64,000 nt of DNA from Marichromatium gracile (GTDB lineage: Bacteria > Pseudomonadota > Gammaproteobacteria > Chromatiales > Chromatiaceae): NCBI RefSeq assembly GCF_004343155.1, contig NZ_SMDC01000016.1, positions 17,988 through 81,987 on the forward strand. The letters are read 5' to 3'. The position numbers and the translations under genes are program-made. The notes beneath the pieces were generated by a model, which was given only the letters and a program-made list of their open reading frames with translations, was not told where the DNA came from and made no database searches. This document shows, one piece after another, positions 44,770 to 54,480 of the stretch (the first letter of the stretch is position 1; every line of letters starts with the position of its first letter).

Positions 44770-46215
44770 ATGACTGCACTGGAATGGTTGCTCATTCCGC
44801 TCCTCGCGCTCACCCTGGTGGTGTTGACGCTGTTCTCCGCCAATCTGGCGACCCTGAGTCTGGCGCGCCTGCTCGCGCCCCGGCGAGCGCTCGCCAGCGC
44901 CGCACTCGATCCCGAGCGACTGCCCGAGGTGCTGGTGCAGCTGCCGCTCTACAACGAGGGCGAACTGATCGGCCCGTTGCTCGAACACATGGCCGCGCTC
45001 GACTGGCCGCGCGAGCGGCTGCACGTACAGGTGCTCGATGACAGCACCGACGACTCGCTGGCGCTCAGCGAGCAGGCGGTGGCCCGCGCCCGTGCCGCCG
45101 GGCTGCGCGTCGAGCTGATCCACCGGCGCGAGCGCACCGCCTTCAAGGCCGGCGCCCTGGCCGCCGGACTGGAGTGCTCGGAGGCGCCGCTGGTGGCAAT
45201 CTTCGACGCCGACTTCGCACCGCCGCCGGACTTCCTGCGTCGCACCGTGGCGGTGCTCGAGGCCGATCCGGGGCTGGCCTATGTGCAGACCCGCTGGGCG
45301 CACCGCAACCGTGACCACAGCCTGCTCACCCGGGTGCAGGCGCGGTTGCTCGATGCCCATTTCCGCGTCGAGCAGGAGGCGCGCTGGCGGCTCGGCCTGC
45401 CGGTGCCCTTCAACGGCACCGGCGGGGTGTGGCGTCGCGCGGCGATCGAGTCCGCCGGCGGTTGGCACGGCGACACCCTCACCGAGGACCTGGACCTGAG
45501 TCTGCGCGCGCACCTGCGCGGCTGGCGCTCGGCCTTCCTCGGCGCGCTGGAGGTGCCGGCGGTGCTGCCGACCTCGACGCGCGCCTGGCGCGCCCAGCAG
45601 TTTCGCTGGAGCAAGGGCTTCGCCCAGTGCTTCCTCAAGCTCGCCCCGATGGTCTGGTCGAGCCCGCGCCTGGCGCCGTGGCAGAAGCTGCTGATCGGTC
45701 TCGAGCTGGCCCAGCCGCTGGCCTTCCTGCTCGGCTCGCTGTGTCTGCTGATGGGGCTGCCGTTCATCGCCGGGGCGGCGGTCGGCGGAGCGCTGCTGGG
45801 CACGGTGGCGATCACCGCCTCGGTGCTCGGGCTGGTCGCGCCGGTCGGCTTCCTGCTGCTCGCCGGTCACGGGGGCGGGGTGCGGGAGACCGCGCGCGAG
45901 GTCGCCGGTGCCTTGGTGCTCACCAGCGGCTTGCTGCTCTCCAATGCCCGCGCCGGGGCCGAGGCGCTGCTCGGTCATCGCAGCGAGTTTGTCCGTACCC
46001 CAAAGCGTCGGGGTGGTCCCGGTGCGCGCCGCCGCCAGTGGCGCGGCGGTCTGCCGGAACTCGCCGCGGGGCTCGCGTTGCTCGGCTTCGTGCTGTTGCA
46101 GCAGCCCGTCGCGGTGATCTATCTGCTGGTGGTGATCGGGGGGCTGCTCGGGGTCGGCGCGCTGCAGCTGCGCGATGCGCTGCTGCTCGACCGACCCGGC
46201 GAGCCCGGCGCCTGA
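44770..46215 (+). CDS. GT2-family processive-type membrane glycosyltransferase
   Basis: A 481-aa membrane glycosyltransferase resembling the CslA/cellulose-synthase-like GT2 group. It has an N-terminal helix (about 5-30), a GT-A domain with [28 protein letters not shown] (DxD), [14 protein letters not shown] (TED) and QQFRWSKG (Q-x-x-RW), and four or five C-terminal membrane helices. These are the motifs of processive beta-glycosyltransferases. It probably makes an exopolysaccharide or glycolipid; the sugar is unknown. It lies alone between the heptamer repeat and a strong terminator. Confidence 0.85.
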   Translation: MTALEWLLIPLLALTLVVLTLFSANLATLSLARLLAPRRALASAALDPERLPEVLVQLPLYNEGELIGPLLEHMAALDWPRERLHVQVLDDSTDDSLALSEQAVARARAAGLRVELIHRRERTAFKAGALAAGLECSEAPLVAIFDADFAPPPDFLRRTVAVLEADPGLAYVQTRWAHRNRDHSLLTRVQARLLDAHFRVEQEARWRLGLPVPFNGTGGVWRRAAIESAGGWHGDTLTEDLDLSLRAHLRGWRSAFLGALEVPAVLPTSTRAWRAQQFRWSKGFAQCFLKLAPMVWSSPRLAPWQKLLIGLELAQPLAFLLGSLCLLMGLPFIAGAAVGGALLGTVAITASVLGLVAPVGFLLLAGHGGGVRETAREVAGALVLTSGLLLSNARAGAEALLGHRSEFVRTPKRRGGPGARRRQWRGGLPELAAGLALLGFVLLQQPVAVIYLLVVIGGLLGVGALQLRDALLLDRPGEPGA

Positions 46216-46244
46216 GTCGCGCCCCGGGCAACCGACGGTTGGGG

Positions 46245-46285
46245 CGCCACCCGGGGCGAAAATCGCGTCCCGGGTGGCGATTTTT
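46245..46285 (+). terminator. Rho-independent terminator after the glycosyltransferase
   Basis: CGCCACCCGGG (46245-46255) pairs perfectly with CCCGGGTGGCG (46269-46279), followed by ATTTTT (46280-46285). Confidence 0.85.
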
Positions 46286-46333
46286 GGGGCCTTGGTCAAG
46301 TATCATGTTCGGTCTTCGCTTGAAACCCGAACC

Positions 46334-49300
46334 ATGAGCACATTGCCAATGCTGGTCCTCCGTGGCGCGCCCGCCCTTTCCGATCTCCGTCTACGCAAGC
46401 TCGCCGAGCGGCTGAGCGCGCATACCGCCCGTCCGCTGCGGGTCTATGCCGAATACGTTCATTTCGCCCAGCTCTCGCGCCCGCTGGACTGGTCCGAGCA
46501 GCAGGTGCTCGAACGCCTGCTGAGCTATGGCCCGAGCCTGCCCCAGCACGACCCCGAGGGCGGACTGGCGCTGGCGGTGCCGCGCCCCGGCACCATCTCG
46601 CCGTGGTCGACCAAGGCCACCGACATCGCCCACAACAGCGGGCTGGCGGCGGTCGAGCGCATCGAGCGCGGCATCGCCTACTACGTCACCCTGGAGGACG
46701 GCACGGTGCCCGAGGCGGCGCTGCTGGCGCGCGCCGCCGAGCTGCTCCACGACCGCATGACCCAGGTGGTGCTGGGCGCGCTGGAGGAGGCCGAGCAGCT
46801 GTTCGTGCGCGCCGAGGCGCGCGCACTGCGTCGCGTCGATCTGCTCGGCGGCGGGCGCGCGGCGCTGGTCGCGGCCAACACTGAGTTGGGGCTCGCGCTC
46901 TCCGAGGACGAGATCGACTATCTCGCCGAGAGCTTCGGCGCGCTCGGGCGCAACCCCAGCGACGTCGAGCTGATGATGTTCGCCCAGGCCAACTCCGAGC
47001 ACTGTCGTCACAAGATCTTCAACGCCGACTGGACCATCGACGGCGAGGCGCAGCAGCGCTCGCTGTTTGCGATGATCCGCAACACCACCCAGTGCGCGCC
47101 CGAGGGCGTGCTCTCGGCCTACAGCGACAACGCGGCGGTGATCGAGGGCAGCATGGGGCAGCGCTTCCTCGCCGACCCCGACAGCGGCGTCTACGGCGCG
47201 CACGCCGAGCCGATCCACGTGCTGATGAAGGTCGAGACCCACAACCACCCGACCGCCATCGCCCCCGATCCCGGCGCGGCCACCGGCTCCGGCGGCGAGA
47301 TCCGCGACGAGGGCGCCACCGGCCAGGGCTCCAAGCCCAAGGCCGGGCTGTGCGGCTTCTCGGTCTCCAACCTGCGCATCCCCGGCTTCGAGCAGCCCTG
47401 GGAGGTCGACCACGGCAAGCCCGGGCGCATCGTCTCGGCGCTCGACATCATGCTCGAGGGGCCGATCGGCGCGGCGGCCTTCAACAACGAGTTCGGCCGG
47501 CCCAATCTCGCCGGCTACTTCCGCACCTACGAGCAGACCGTCCCCGGTCTCGCCGAGGGCGAGGACGAGCTGCGCGGCTATCACAAGCCGATCATGATCG
47601 CCGGCGGGCTCGGCAACATCCGCGCCGAGCACGTCAACAAGCAGTCCTTCCCCGCCGGCACCCCGCTGATCGTGCTCGGCGGTCCGGCGATGCTGATCGG
47701 GCTCGGCGGCGGCGCGGCCTCGAGCATGGCCACCGGCGCCTCGGCCGAGGACCTGGACTTCGCCTCGGTGCAGCGCGCCAACCCCGAGATGCAACGCCGC
47801 TGTCAGGAGGTCATCGACCGCTGCTGGGCGCTCGGCGAGGACAACCCGATCCTCTTCATCCACGACGTCGGCGCCGGCGGGCTGTCCAACGCGCTGCCCG
47901 AGCTGGTGCACGACGGCGAGCGCGGCGGGCGCTTCGAGCTGCGCGAGGTGCCCAACGCCGATCCCGGCATGTCGCCGATGGAGATCTGGTGCAACGAGGC
48001 CCAGGAGCGCTACGTGCTGGCGGTCGACGCCGCGCGGCTCGAGCGCTTCCGCGCCATCTGCGAGCGTGAGCGCTGCCCCTACGCGGTGGTCGGCGAGGCG
48101 ACCGCGTCCGAGGAACTCAAGCTCGGCGATCGTCAGCTCGACGACACCCCGATCGACATGCCGATGTCGCTGCTCTTCGGCAAGCCGCCGAAGATGCACC
48201 GCGAGGTCAGTCACGTCAGCCCGCGCCGCGCGCCGCTCGACACCGCCGCGATCACCCTCGACGAGGCCGTCGAGCGGGTGCTCGGTCTGCCCACGGTGGC
48301 CGACAAGAGCTTCCTCATCACCATCGGGGACCGCAGCATCACCGGTCAGGTGGCGCGCGATCAGATGGTCGGTCCCTGGCAGGTGCCGGTGGCCGACTGC
48401 GCGGTGACCCTGAGCGACTACCAGGGCTACACCGGTGAGGCGATGGCGATGGGCGAGCGCACCCCGCTGGCGCTGCTCGACGCCCCGGCCTCGGGGCGGA
48501 TGGCCGTCGGCGAGGCGCTGACCAACATCGCCGCGGCCGACATCGCCCGTATCGGCGACATCAAGCTCTCGGCCAACTGGATGGCCGCGGCCGGTCATCC
48601 CGGCGAGGACGCGCGGCTCTACGACACGGTGCGCGCCGTGGGCCTGGAGCTGTGTCCGGCGCTCGGCATCGCCATCCCGGTCGGCAAGGACTCGATGAGC
48701 ATGAAGACGGTGTGGCAGGGGCCCGAGGGCGAGCGGCGCGAGATGACCGCGCCGCTGTCGCTGATCGTCTCGGCCTTCGCCCCGGTGCGTGACGCGCGCA
48801 CCACCCTGACCCCGCAGCTGCGCACCGACCTCGGCGACACCGAGCTGCTGCTCGTCGATCTCGGGCGGGGCGCCAACCGGCTCGGCGGCTCCTGTCTGGC
48901 GCAGGTCTACGGCCAGCTCGGCGAGGTCGCGCCCGATCTCGACGACCCGGCGCTGCTCAGCGGCTTCTTCGCCGCGATCCAGACGCTGCGCGCCCAGGGC
49001 CACCTGATCGCCTATCACGACCGCTCCGACGGCGGTCTGCTCGCCACCCTCGCCGAGATGGCCTTCGCCGGTCGTTGCGGGCTCGACATCGATCTCGCGC
49101 CGCTCGCCGTCGACGACCTGGCGGTGCTGTTCAACGAGGAGCTGGGCGCGGTGGTGCAGGTGCCGAGCGCGGCGCGCGCTGCGGTGCTGGCCGAGTTCGA
49201 GTCGGTTGGTCTGGGCGATTGCGTGACCCGTCTCGGCGCGCCCTCGGTCGATGGTCGGGTGCGCATCCGGCGCGGTGAGCAGACCCTGTTCGCTGCCACC

Positions 49301-50251
49301 CGTGCCGAGCTGCAGCGCACCTGGTCGGCGACCAGCCATCGCATGCAGACGCTGCGCGACGACCCGGAGTGCGCCGACGAGGCCTATGCGCGCATCGCCG
49401 ATGCCGCCGATCCCGGGCTCAACGCCAGCCTCGGCTTCGACCCGGCCGAGGACCTCAGCGCGCCTTATATCGCCCGTGGCGCGCGCCCGCCGATGGCGAT
49501 CCTGCGCGAGCAGGGCGTCAACGGTCAGGTGGAGATGGCCGCGGCCTTCCACGCCGCCGGGTTCGAGTGCGTCGACGTGCATCTCTCCGACGTCGTTGCC
49601 GGTCGCGCCGAGCTGAGCCGCTTCCGCGGTCTGGTCGCCTGCGGCGGCTTCTCCTACGGCGACGTGCTCGGCGCCGGCGAGGGCTGGGCCAAGACCATCC
49701 TCTTCAACGCCCGCGCCCGCGATCAGTTCCAGGCCTTCTTCGAGCGCACCGACACCTTCGCCCTGGGCGTGTGCAACGGCTGTCAGATGCTCTCCAACCT
49801 GCACGAGCTGATCCCCGGCGCCGGTCACTGGCCGCGCTTCGTGCGCAACCGCTCCGAGCAGTTCGAGGCGCGCACGCTGATGCTCGAGGTGGCCGACACC
49901 CGCTCGCTGCTGCTCGCCGGTATGGCCGGCTCGCGGATGCCGGTGGCGGTGGCCCACGGCGAGGGACGCGCCGAGTTCCGCGACGAGGCCCATCTCGCCG
50001 CGGCGCGCGCGGCGGTGGCGGTGCGCTATGTCGAGAACGACGGTCATGTCGCCGAGCAGTATCCGGCCAACCCCAACGGCTCGCCCGAGGGCATCGCCGG
50101 TCTGACCACCGACGACGGTCGGGTGACCATCATGATGCCGCACCCCGAGCGGGTCTTCCGCACCGTGCAGCACAGCTGGCACCCGGATGGCTGGGGCGCG
50201 GATGCGCCCTGGATGCGGCTGTTCCGCAACGCCCGGGTCTGGGTCGACTGA
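46334..50251 (+). CDS. purL: Phosphoribosylformylglycinamidine synthase (long PurL)
   Basis: Purine biosynthesis: converts FGAR to FGAM with ATP and glutamine. At 1305 aa it is the single-chain gammaproteobacterial form. An N-terminal PurS-like domain, linker, two AIRS-type ATP-grasp halves ([31 protein letters not shown]) and a C-terminal glutaminase with Cys in GVCNGCQML and HPER are all present. ATG 46334 gives the standard [19 protein letters not shown] start. It follows a rho-independent terminator. Confidence 0.96.
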   Translation: MSTLPMLVLRGAPALSDLRLRKLAERLSAHTARPLRVYAEYVHFAQLSRPLDWSEQQVLERLLSYGPSLPQHDPEGGLALAVPRPGTISPWSTKATDIAHNSGLAAVERIERGIAYYVTLEDGTVPEAALLARAAELLHDRMTQVVLGALEEAEQLFVRAEARALRRVDLLGGGRAALVAANTELGLALSEDEIDYLAESFGALGRNPSDVELMMFAQANSEHCRHKIFNADWTIDGEAQQRSLFAMIRNTTQCAPEGVLSAYSDNAAVIEGSMGQRFLADPDSGVYGAHAEPIHVLMKVETHNHPTAIAPDPGAATGSGGEIRDEGATGQGSKPKAGLCGFSVSNLRIPGFEQPWEVDHGKPGRIVSALDIMLEGPIGAAAFNNEFGRPNLAGYFRTYEQTVPGLAEGEDELRGYHKPIMIAGGLGNIRAEHVNKQSFPAGTPLIVLGGPAMLIGLGGGAASSMATGASAEDLDFASVQRANPEMQRRCQEVIDRCWALGEDNPILFIHDVGAGGLSNALPELVHDGERGGRFELREVPNADPGMSPMEIWCNEAQERYVLAVDAARLERFRAICERERCPYAVVGEATASEELKLGDRQLDDTPIDMPMSLLFGKPPKMHREVSHVSPRRAPLDTAAITLDEAVERVLGLPTVADKSFLITIGDRSITGQVARDQMVGPWQVPVADCAVTLSDYQGYTGEAMAMGERTPLALLDAPASGRMAVGEALTNIAAADIARIGDIKLSANWMAAAGHPGEDARLYDTVRAVGLELCPALGIAIPVGKDSMSMKTVWQGPEGERREMTAPLSLIVSAFAPVRDARTTLTPQLRTDLGDTELLLVDLGRGANRLGGSCLAQVYGQLGEVAPDLDDPALLSGFFAAIQTLRAQGHLIAYHDRSDGGLLATLAEMAFAGRCGLDIDLAPLAVDDLAVLFNEELGAVVQVPSAARAAVLAEFESVGLGDCVTRLGAPSVDGRVRIRRGEQTLFAATRAELQRTWSATSHRMQTLRDDPECADEAYARIADAADPGLNASLGFDPAEDLSAPYIARGARPPMAILREQGVNGQVEMAAAFHAAGFECVDVHLSDVVAGRAELSRFRGLVACGGFSYGDVLGAGEGWAKTILFNARARDQFQAFFERTDTFALGVCNGCQMLSNLHELIPGAGHWPRFVRNRSEQFEARTLMLEVADTRSLLLAGMAGSRMPVAVAHGEGRAEFRDEAHLAAARAAVAVRYVENDGHVAEQYPANPNGSPEGIAGLTTDDGRVTIMMPHPERVFRTVQHSWHPDGWGADAPWMRLFRNARVWVD

Positions 50252-50267
50252 TCCCCGCGATCGCGCC

Positions 50268-50290
50268 CGCGCCCGCCGCCGGCGGGCGCG
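50268..50290 (+). terminator. Hairpin after purL
   Basis: CGCGCCCGCC (50268-50277) pairs with GGCGGGCGCG (50281-50290) with a 3-nt loop, 17 bp after the purL stop. No T-run follows. Confidence 0.4.
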
Positions 50291-50444
50291 GCGTATCATG
50301 GCGTCTGGATGACGCGGCGCGTCGGCGCGCCCGTCCATGTCTTCGCCCCTGTTCGATGGATCGGGGGGAGGGAAGCGGGAGACACGCCCCGGCCAATCGT
50401 CGGGCGCGTCTCCCTGGATCGTGATCACATTGAGGTGATGCCCC

Positions 50445-51689
50445 ATGGAAGTCTCCAGACTGACCCTGTGCGCCCTGCTCGTCGCCACCGCGCTCGCGCC
50501 CCATGTTGCCAGCGCCGAAGACTGGCAGCGGATCGATGCCGCCGCGTCCTTCGTCGACACCGACGGGGTGTTTCGCACCCCCGCCTGCTCCGGCTCGCCG
50601 CGGCTGGAGGAGGGTGAGGTGGTGGCCACCGACACCGACTACGCCTTCTTCGTCCGCGACGGTGATCCCGCACGACTGCTGCTGTTCTTCGACGGCGGTG
50701 GCGCCTGCTGGGACGCCGGCACCTGTATCGACGCCGCGCTCGACGGCGACGTGCTCTATTACCCCGAGGTCGACGAGACCCCCGCGGAGCTGGCAGGCTT
50801 CGGCGGGGTGTTCGACATCGATCGCGACGACAACCCGTTGCGCGACCATCTCCAGGTCTATCTGCCGTACTGCACCGGCGACCTGCACCTGGGCGCGCGC
50901 GACACCAGCTATCCGCTGCCCGACGGCGGCGACTGGACCATCTATCATCGCGGGCACGACAACGTCATCGCGGTGCTCGAGTACCTCGCCGACTATTACG
51001 CCAACGAGGTCGGTGAGCCGCCCGAGGAGATCGTCCTGGTCGGCGCCAGCGCCGGCGGTTACGGCGTGCTCTACAACTATCCCGCGCTCGCCCGGCGCTT
51101 CCCCGGGGTCGAGCGGGTGCGAGTCCTGGTCGACTCCTCCAACGGGGTGATCTCCGAGGACCTGTTCGAGCGCGCGCTCGAGGCCGACGGGGTGTGGGGC
51201 GCGCAGGAGAACCTCGACCCCGAGATCGCCTCGGCCTTCGACGACGGCGCCGGCCAGCTGGTGCCGGGGCTGCTCAACACCCTCGGCTGGCAGTACCCGG
51301 ACGCCCGTTTCGGTCAGTACACCCGCGCCTATGACGCCGTGCAGGTGCTCTTCTTCAACGTCTCCTCCAACCTCGGCAATCCCGAGCGCTGGTTCGATCC
51401 GGTCTATCTGCTGCTCTCCGGGCTGGAGTGGACCACCCGCGCGCGCGCCTCGATGTGGGGCACCGCCTTCACCACCTGGAACTATCGCTTCTACCTCGCC
51501 CAGGGGCAGACCCACATGGTCTCCTTCTACGACGACTTCTTCAGCGAGGACAGCGCCGGCGGTATCGAACTGGTCGACTGGTTCAGCGACATGATCGAAC
51601 GCCGCTGGACCTTCGGCAGCGACTGGCGCAACGCCAGCTGCGTCCCCGCCTGTCTGCCGCCCGAGGGGCTGGATCTCTCCACGCTCTAG
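50445..51689 (+). CDS. Secreted pectinacetylesterase-family hydrolase
   Basis: A 414-aa exported alpha/beta-hydrolase-like esterase. Signal peptide MEVSRLTLCALLVATALA with cleavage near VASA. LLLFFDGGGACWD forms the oxyanion region, LVGASAGGYG holds the nucleophile Ser, and THMVSF probably holds the catalytic His, as in the plant pectinacetylesterase/Notum family. Several paired cysteines (PACSGS, GACWDAGTC, CVPAC) suggest disulfides. The physiological ester is unknown; pectin is unlikely to be the natural substrate. It is convergent with the NERD gene across a hairpin. Confidence 0.82.
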   Translation: MEVSRLTLCALLVATALAPHVASAEDWQRIDAAASFVDTDGVFRTPACSGSPRLEEGEVVATDTDYAFFVRDGDPARLLLFFDGGGACWDAGTCIDAALDGDVLYYPEVDETPAELAGFGGVFDIDRDDNPLRDHLQVYLPYCTGDLHLGARDTSYPLPDGGDWTIYHRGHDNVIAVLEYLADYYANEVGEPPEEIVLVGASAGGYGVLYNYPALARRFPGVERVRVLVDSSNGVISEDLFERALEADGVWGAQENLDPEIASAFDDGAGQLVPGLLNTLGWQYPDARFGQYTRAYDAVQVLFFNVSSNLGNPERWFDPVYLLLSGLEWTTRARASMWGTAFTTWNYRFYLAQGQTHMVSFYDDFFSEDSAGGIELVDWFSDMIERRWTFGSDWRNASCVPACLPPEGLDLSTL

Positions 51690-51696
51690 CCTGATT

Positions 51697-51724
51697 GTCC
51701 CCGGCGCCGCGAGGCGTCGGGGAC
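51697..51724. terminator. Bidirectional hairpin between convergent genes
   Basis: GTCCCCGGCGCC (51697-51708) and GGCGTCGGGGAC (51713-51724) pair at 11 of 12 positions with a 4-nt loop, between the stops of the esterase and NERD genes. Confidence 0.55.
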
Positions 51725-51746
51725 GATCGGGTACATCTCTTGCCGT

Positions 51747-52769
51747 TCAGGGCGTTGCCGTCGTCTTGTCACAGGCCGCCGCGCGCTGGCGGCGCGTCTC
51801 CGCCGTGTCCTCGATCAGCACCGAGATGATCGCCAGCTTGCACGCCTCGGTCTCGACGGACTCGGGGTGGCTCCAGTCGATGCTGCTCCGGGTACTGGGC
51901 TGGTCGACAGTGGCTCGGACGTGCTGGGAGCGCGGTGTGGGTGTCGGGGCAGGCGCGGGCGCGACGAGCCGCTCCGGGGCGGTAACCGGCATGCGCCAGG
52001 GCTGGGTGAGCGACTGCCAGCCGAGTATCGTCAGCGCGAGGCCGATGAGTCCGAGCAGGGAGATGACGCGACGGCGCAGGCGTCCGGTCGTGCAGCCATG
52101 ACGGGCGGTGAGCTGGTCGAGGTGCGCGCGACGGGTGCTTTTGTCGTCACGGGTGGCATCGAGCAGATCCTCCCAGGCGAGCTGTAGCGCGATGGGGGCA
52201 CTCTGGCCGGCTGATGCGCCCAGGACCTCGGGCAGCTCGGCCAGCGTGGTCACGCCCGCCGGTCTCCCGCGGGCAAAGCTGGCGCGTCCACTGAACACCA
52301 CCAGTCCGCGTGGTTGGTGTGCGTCACCGAGTCGTGCCCGGACCGCCTGCAGGTGGGCGTGGTTCTGGCGCAACGGATTTTGGAAATCATGCTGGTTGCG
52401 TCCGCAGCGCTGGGTCCAGCGCGCCTCGTGCGCGCGCCCGAGGATGTGGCAGCCGAAGTGCTTGGTCTCGATCACCCAGATCGTCTCGGCGGTGAGGGCG
52501 AGATGGTCGATCTGTGTCCAGCCGCCGCGCCCGTCCGCCAGCAGCCGGTCGTGACAGGTCGCCAGGCAGTGACGATCGAGCACGCGCGCCACCCGGCGCT
52601 CGCCGCTCCAGCCGCGCAGGCGGGGCCGAAGCGCGGCGAGCAGGCGGGGGAGCACGGTGGCGAGCAGTAACAGCCCCAGGAGCGTCGGGCCGACCTGGAT
52701 GACCAGGGGCCGGAGCTGGGTGAAGAGCTGGTTGGCGATCTCCCCGATCAGGGGGCGGAGTCCGTCCAT
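51747..52769 (-). CDS. NERD-domain membrane protein
   Basis: A 340-aa protein with an N-terminal transmembrane segment (about 23-45), a nuclease-related (NERD) domain (about 54-180: GERRVARVLDRH, QIDHLALTAETIWVIETKHFGC), a second membrane helix (about 230-250) and a Pro/Thr-rich then charged C-terminal region. The D...QIDH...ETK pattern matches the PD-(D/E)xK-like core, so a DNA or nucleotide-processing role is possible, but activity is unproven for the family. It stands alone and is convergent with the esterase. Confidence 0.78.
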   Translation of the reverse strand: MDGLRPLIGEIANQLFTQLRPLVIQVGPTLLGLLLLATVLPRLLAALRPRLRGWSGERRVARVLDRHCLATCHDRLLADGRGGWTQIDHLALTAETIWVIETKHFGCHILGRAHEARWTQRCGRNQHDFQNPLRQNHAHLQAVRARLGDAHQPRGLVVFSGRASFARGRPAGVTTLAELPEVLGASAGQSAPIALQLAWEDLLDATRDDKSTRRAHLDQLTARHGCTTGRLRRRVISLLGLIGLALTILGWQSLTQPWRMPVTAPERLVAPAPAPTPTPRSQHVRATVDQPSTRSSIDWSHPESVETEACKLAIISVLIEDTAETRRQRAAACDKTTATP

Positions 52770-52804
52770 GGGTGCGGCCCTGTCCGTGTCGGTGAGGGCT
52801 GAGT

Positions 52805-53214
52805 CTACCCCGCCGCCGCTCCCTCAGGGCGTGACTGGGTGCGACATCCTGCAACGCCGCTCCAGCCGTCGGTCCTGGTGGTAGTCGAGCCCGAGGCGCA
52901 GCGCGATCTCGGCTGCTCGATGTCCAGGTTCACCGTGACCAGCCGTCCCGCGATCGCCACCCTAGGTAGCGCCGTGAGCGGTTCGAGTGGCGGCCGGTCG
53001 GAGAGCGTGCACAGGGCCACCGGCGCCGTGGCATCGCCGACCAGGTAGTCGCCCGGTAGCGGCGGCCAGCCGGGCAGCCTCGATACCGATTGCCGCCGAC
53101 GTGCTCCCGCGCTGAATCGGTCACGCCCTCACTGGGGTGATGGCGGGCGGTGACGGCCAGGCGGTTGTCGCCATCGGTGCCTCGGGTCATCAGTTGCGCC
53201 AGCGCGTGCATGAC
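52805..53214 (-). pseudogene. Decayed gene, remnant of an MtrA-like (DUF4346-type) domain
   Basis: In the 660-bp stretch between the NERD gene and lysR I see no intact gene. The minus strand holds coding-looking pieces in shifting frames: WPPLPGDYLVGDATAPVALC, then VAIAGRLVTVNLDIE, and in another frame EIALRLGLDYHQDRRLERR. These resemble the start of the tetrahydromethanopterin S-methyltransferase subunit A-like domain (PPVPGDYxVG...GxAIAGxxxTENLGIEK). The frame changes and missing remainder indicate a pseudogene. The family assignment is from memory and tentative. Confidence 0.35.
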
Positions 53215-53244
53215 ACTGGATCGGTGGGCAGCCAAACTACGATG

Positions 53245-53305
53245 CCCAGCCCCCAGCCCCCAGCCCCCAGCCCCCAGCCCCCAGCCCCCAGCCCCCAGCC
53301 CCCAG
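53245..53305 (+). repeat. Heptanucleotide tandem repeat (CCCAGCC)x8.7
   Basis: Eight full copies of CCCAGCC plus CCCAG run from 53245 to 53305, followed by TGGGGAGG. The unit differs from the CTGGCCG array at 44557, but period and copy number are alike. It lies between the decayed gene and the 3' end of lysR, near a CTTCGCGGTTCAATC stretch (53399-53413) also seen by the first array. Confidence 0.95.
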
Positions 53306-53429
53306 TGGGGAGGATTGGCGCCCATAATGGCGCTAGAGGCTGATGTCTTGCGTCAACGGCGGGAGGAAGCGCGCCCAGTGGCGGCTGATAGCTTTTCCTT
53401 CGCGGTTCAATCTCCCCGGCCGGGCGCGT

Positions 53430-54356
53430 TCAGCCGGTATTGGAGACGGCTCGGAGGCTTGCCGGCAGGTGTTCGATCAAGTAGTCGATCAGGCTGCGCA
53501 CCGAGGGCAGCATGCCGCGTGGGCTGTGATAGAGCAGATAGATGTGGTGCGTGGTGCCGGTCCACTGTGGCAGGATCTGCATCAGCGTGCCGGCTCGGAT
53601 CGCCGTGGCGACGACGGGCTCGGGCAACAGCCCGATCCCGAGCCCGCGGCAGACGACCTCTTGCAGCAACCGCATGTCGTTGGTCTCGACGCGCGGGGAG
53701 AGTTGGAGCGTCATGCGCTGCCCCTTCGGTCCGGTGAGTCGCCAGCGTGTCTGGCCGTCGGTCGATTCCTCGGAGCGACAGATGACGTCGTGGGCCGATA
53801 GTTTCTCTGGTCCCGTGGGTTGTCCTCGCCGTTTGAGATAGACGGGACTGGCGACCAGGATACGGTGCGCGTCGGCCAGCGGCCGGGCCACCAGATCGAG
53901 CGCCTCGTCGATGCGGGCGCTTGGGCGCAGCGCCAGGTCGAAGCGTCCGTCGAACAGGTCGACCACGCGATCGGTGGCCTCCACCATCAGGTCAACCTTG
54001 GGGTACTCGGTCAGATAGTTCGCGAGGATAGGGGCCAGATAGCTCTCCGCCATCACCTGGGGACAGGTCAAGCGCACGGTGCCGGCGGGCTCGCGGCGCA
54101 GGTCGGCGACGCTCTCGTAGGCGCTCCGCGCGCCTTCCACCGCCGCCCGGCAGTGGGCGTAGAACCGTTCTCCGGCCTCGGTCAGCGCGATGCGCCGCGT
54201 CGAGCGGTGCAGCAGCCTCACCCCGAGGCGCGATTCCAGCGCCGCGATCCGTCGGCTCAGTCGGGTCTTCTCGACCCCGGTGGCGCGGGCGGCGGCGGAG
54301 AAGCCATGGTGCTCGACCACGGAGGTGAAATAGACCAGGTCGTTGAAGTCGTCCAC
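53430..54356 (-). CDS. LysR-family transcriptional regulator
   Basis: A 308-aa regulator with an N-terminal HTH (FTSVVEHHGFSAAARATGVE then KTRLSRRIAALESRLG) and a LysR substrate-binding domain. It is divergent from the DsbA-like gene. A TTG-N11-CAA LysR box lies 7-23 bases before its start, suggesting autoregulation, and a copy occurs 2.6 kb away upstream of the E1 genes. The co-inducer is unknown. Confidence 0.9.
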   Translation of the reverse strand: MDDFNDLVYFTSVVEHHGFSAAARATGVEKTRLSRRIAALESRLGVRLLHRSTRRIALTEAGERFYAHCRAAVEGARSAYESVADLRREPAGTVRLTCPQVMAESYLAPILANYLTEYPKVDLMVEATDRVVDLFDGRFDLALRPSARIDEALDLVARPLADAHRILVASPVYLKRRGQPTGPEKLSAHDVICRSEESTDGQTRWRLTGPKGQRMTLQLSPRVETNDMRLLQEVVCRGLGIGLLPEPVVATAIRAGTLMQILPQWTGTTHHIYLLYHSPRGMLPSVRSLIDYLIEHLPASLRAVSNTG

Positions 54357-54360
54357 GGCT

Positions 54361-54407
54361 GATTGGTGCTCTGGCGCAACAGTCTTTGGCGATCCCGCAT
54401 CTTATCA
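54361..54407. promoter_or_regulatory. LysR-box element, copy 1
   Basis: TTG at 54363-54365 and CAA at 54377-54379 are 11 bases apart, the T-N11-A pattern of LysR sites. The surrounding 47 bp recur with about 80% identity at 56950-56997, sharing GATTGGTGC, GCAACAGTC, TTGGCGAT and TCTTATCA blocks. Confidence 0.6.
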
Positions 54408-54480
54408 CCGGCCCGGCACGACAGTACCCTGGCTCCAGCGTCACCCGGCCCCAGGCCGCCCATCCGATGAGGTCCCCCCG

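Noticed and set aside
46391..50635. Minus-strand open frame of 1414 codons opposite purL
   Set aside because: Same antisense effect; purL is unambiguous.
52930..53325. Gly/Trp/Leu-rich ORF on the minus strand
   Set aside because: Its N-terminal half is only the translation of the heptamer array.
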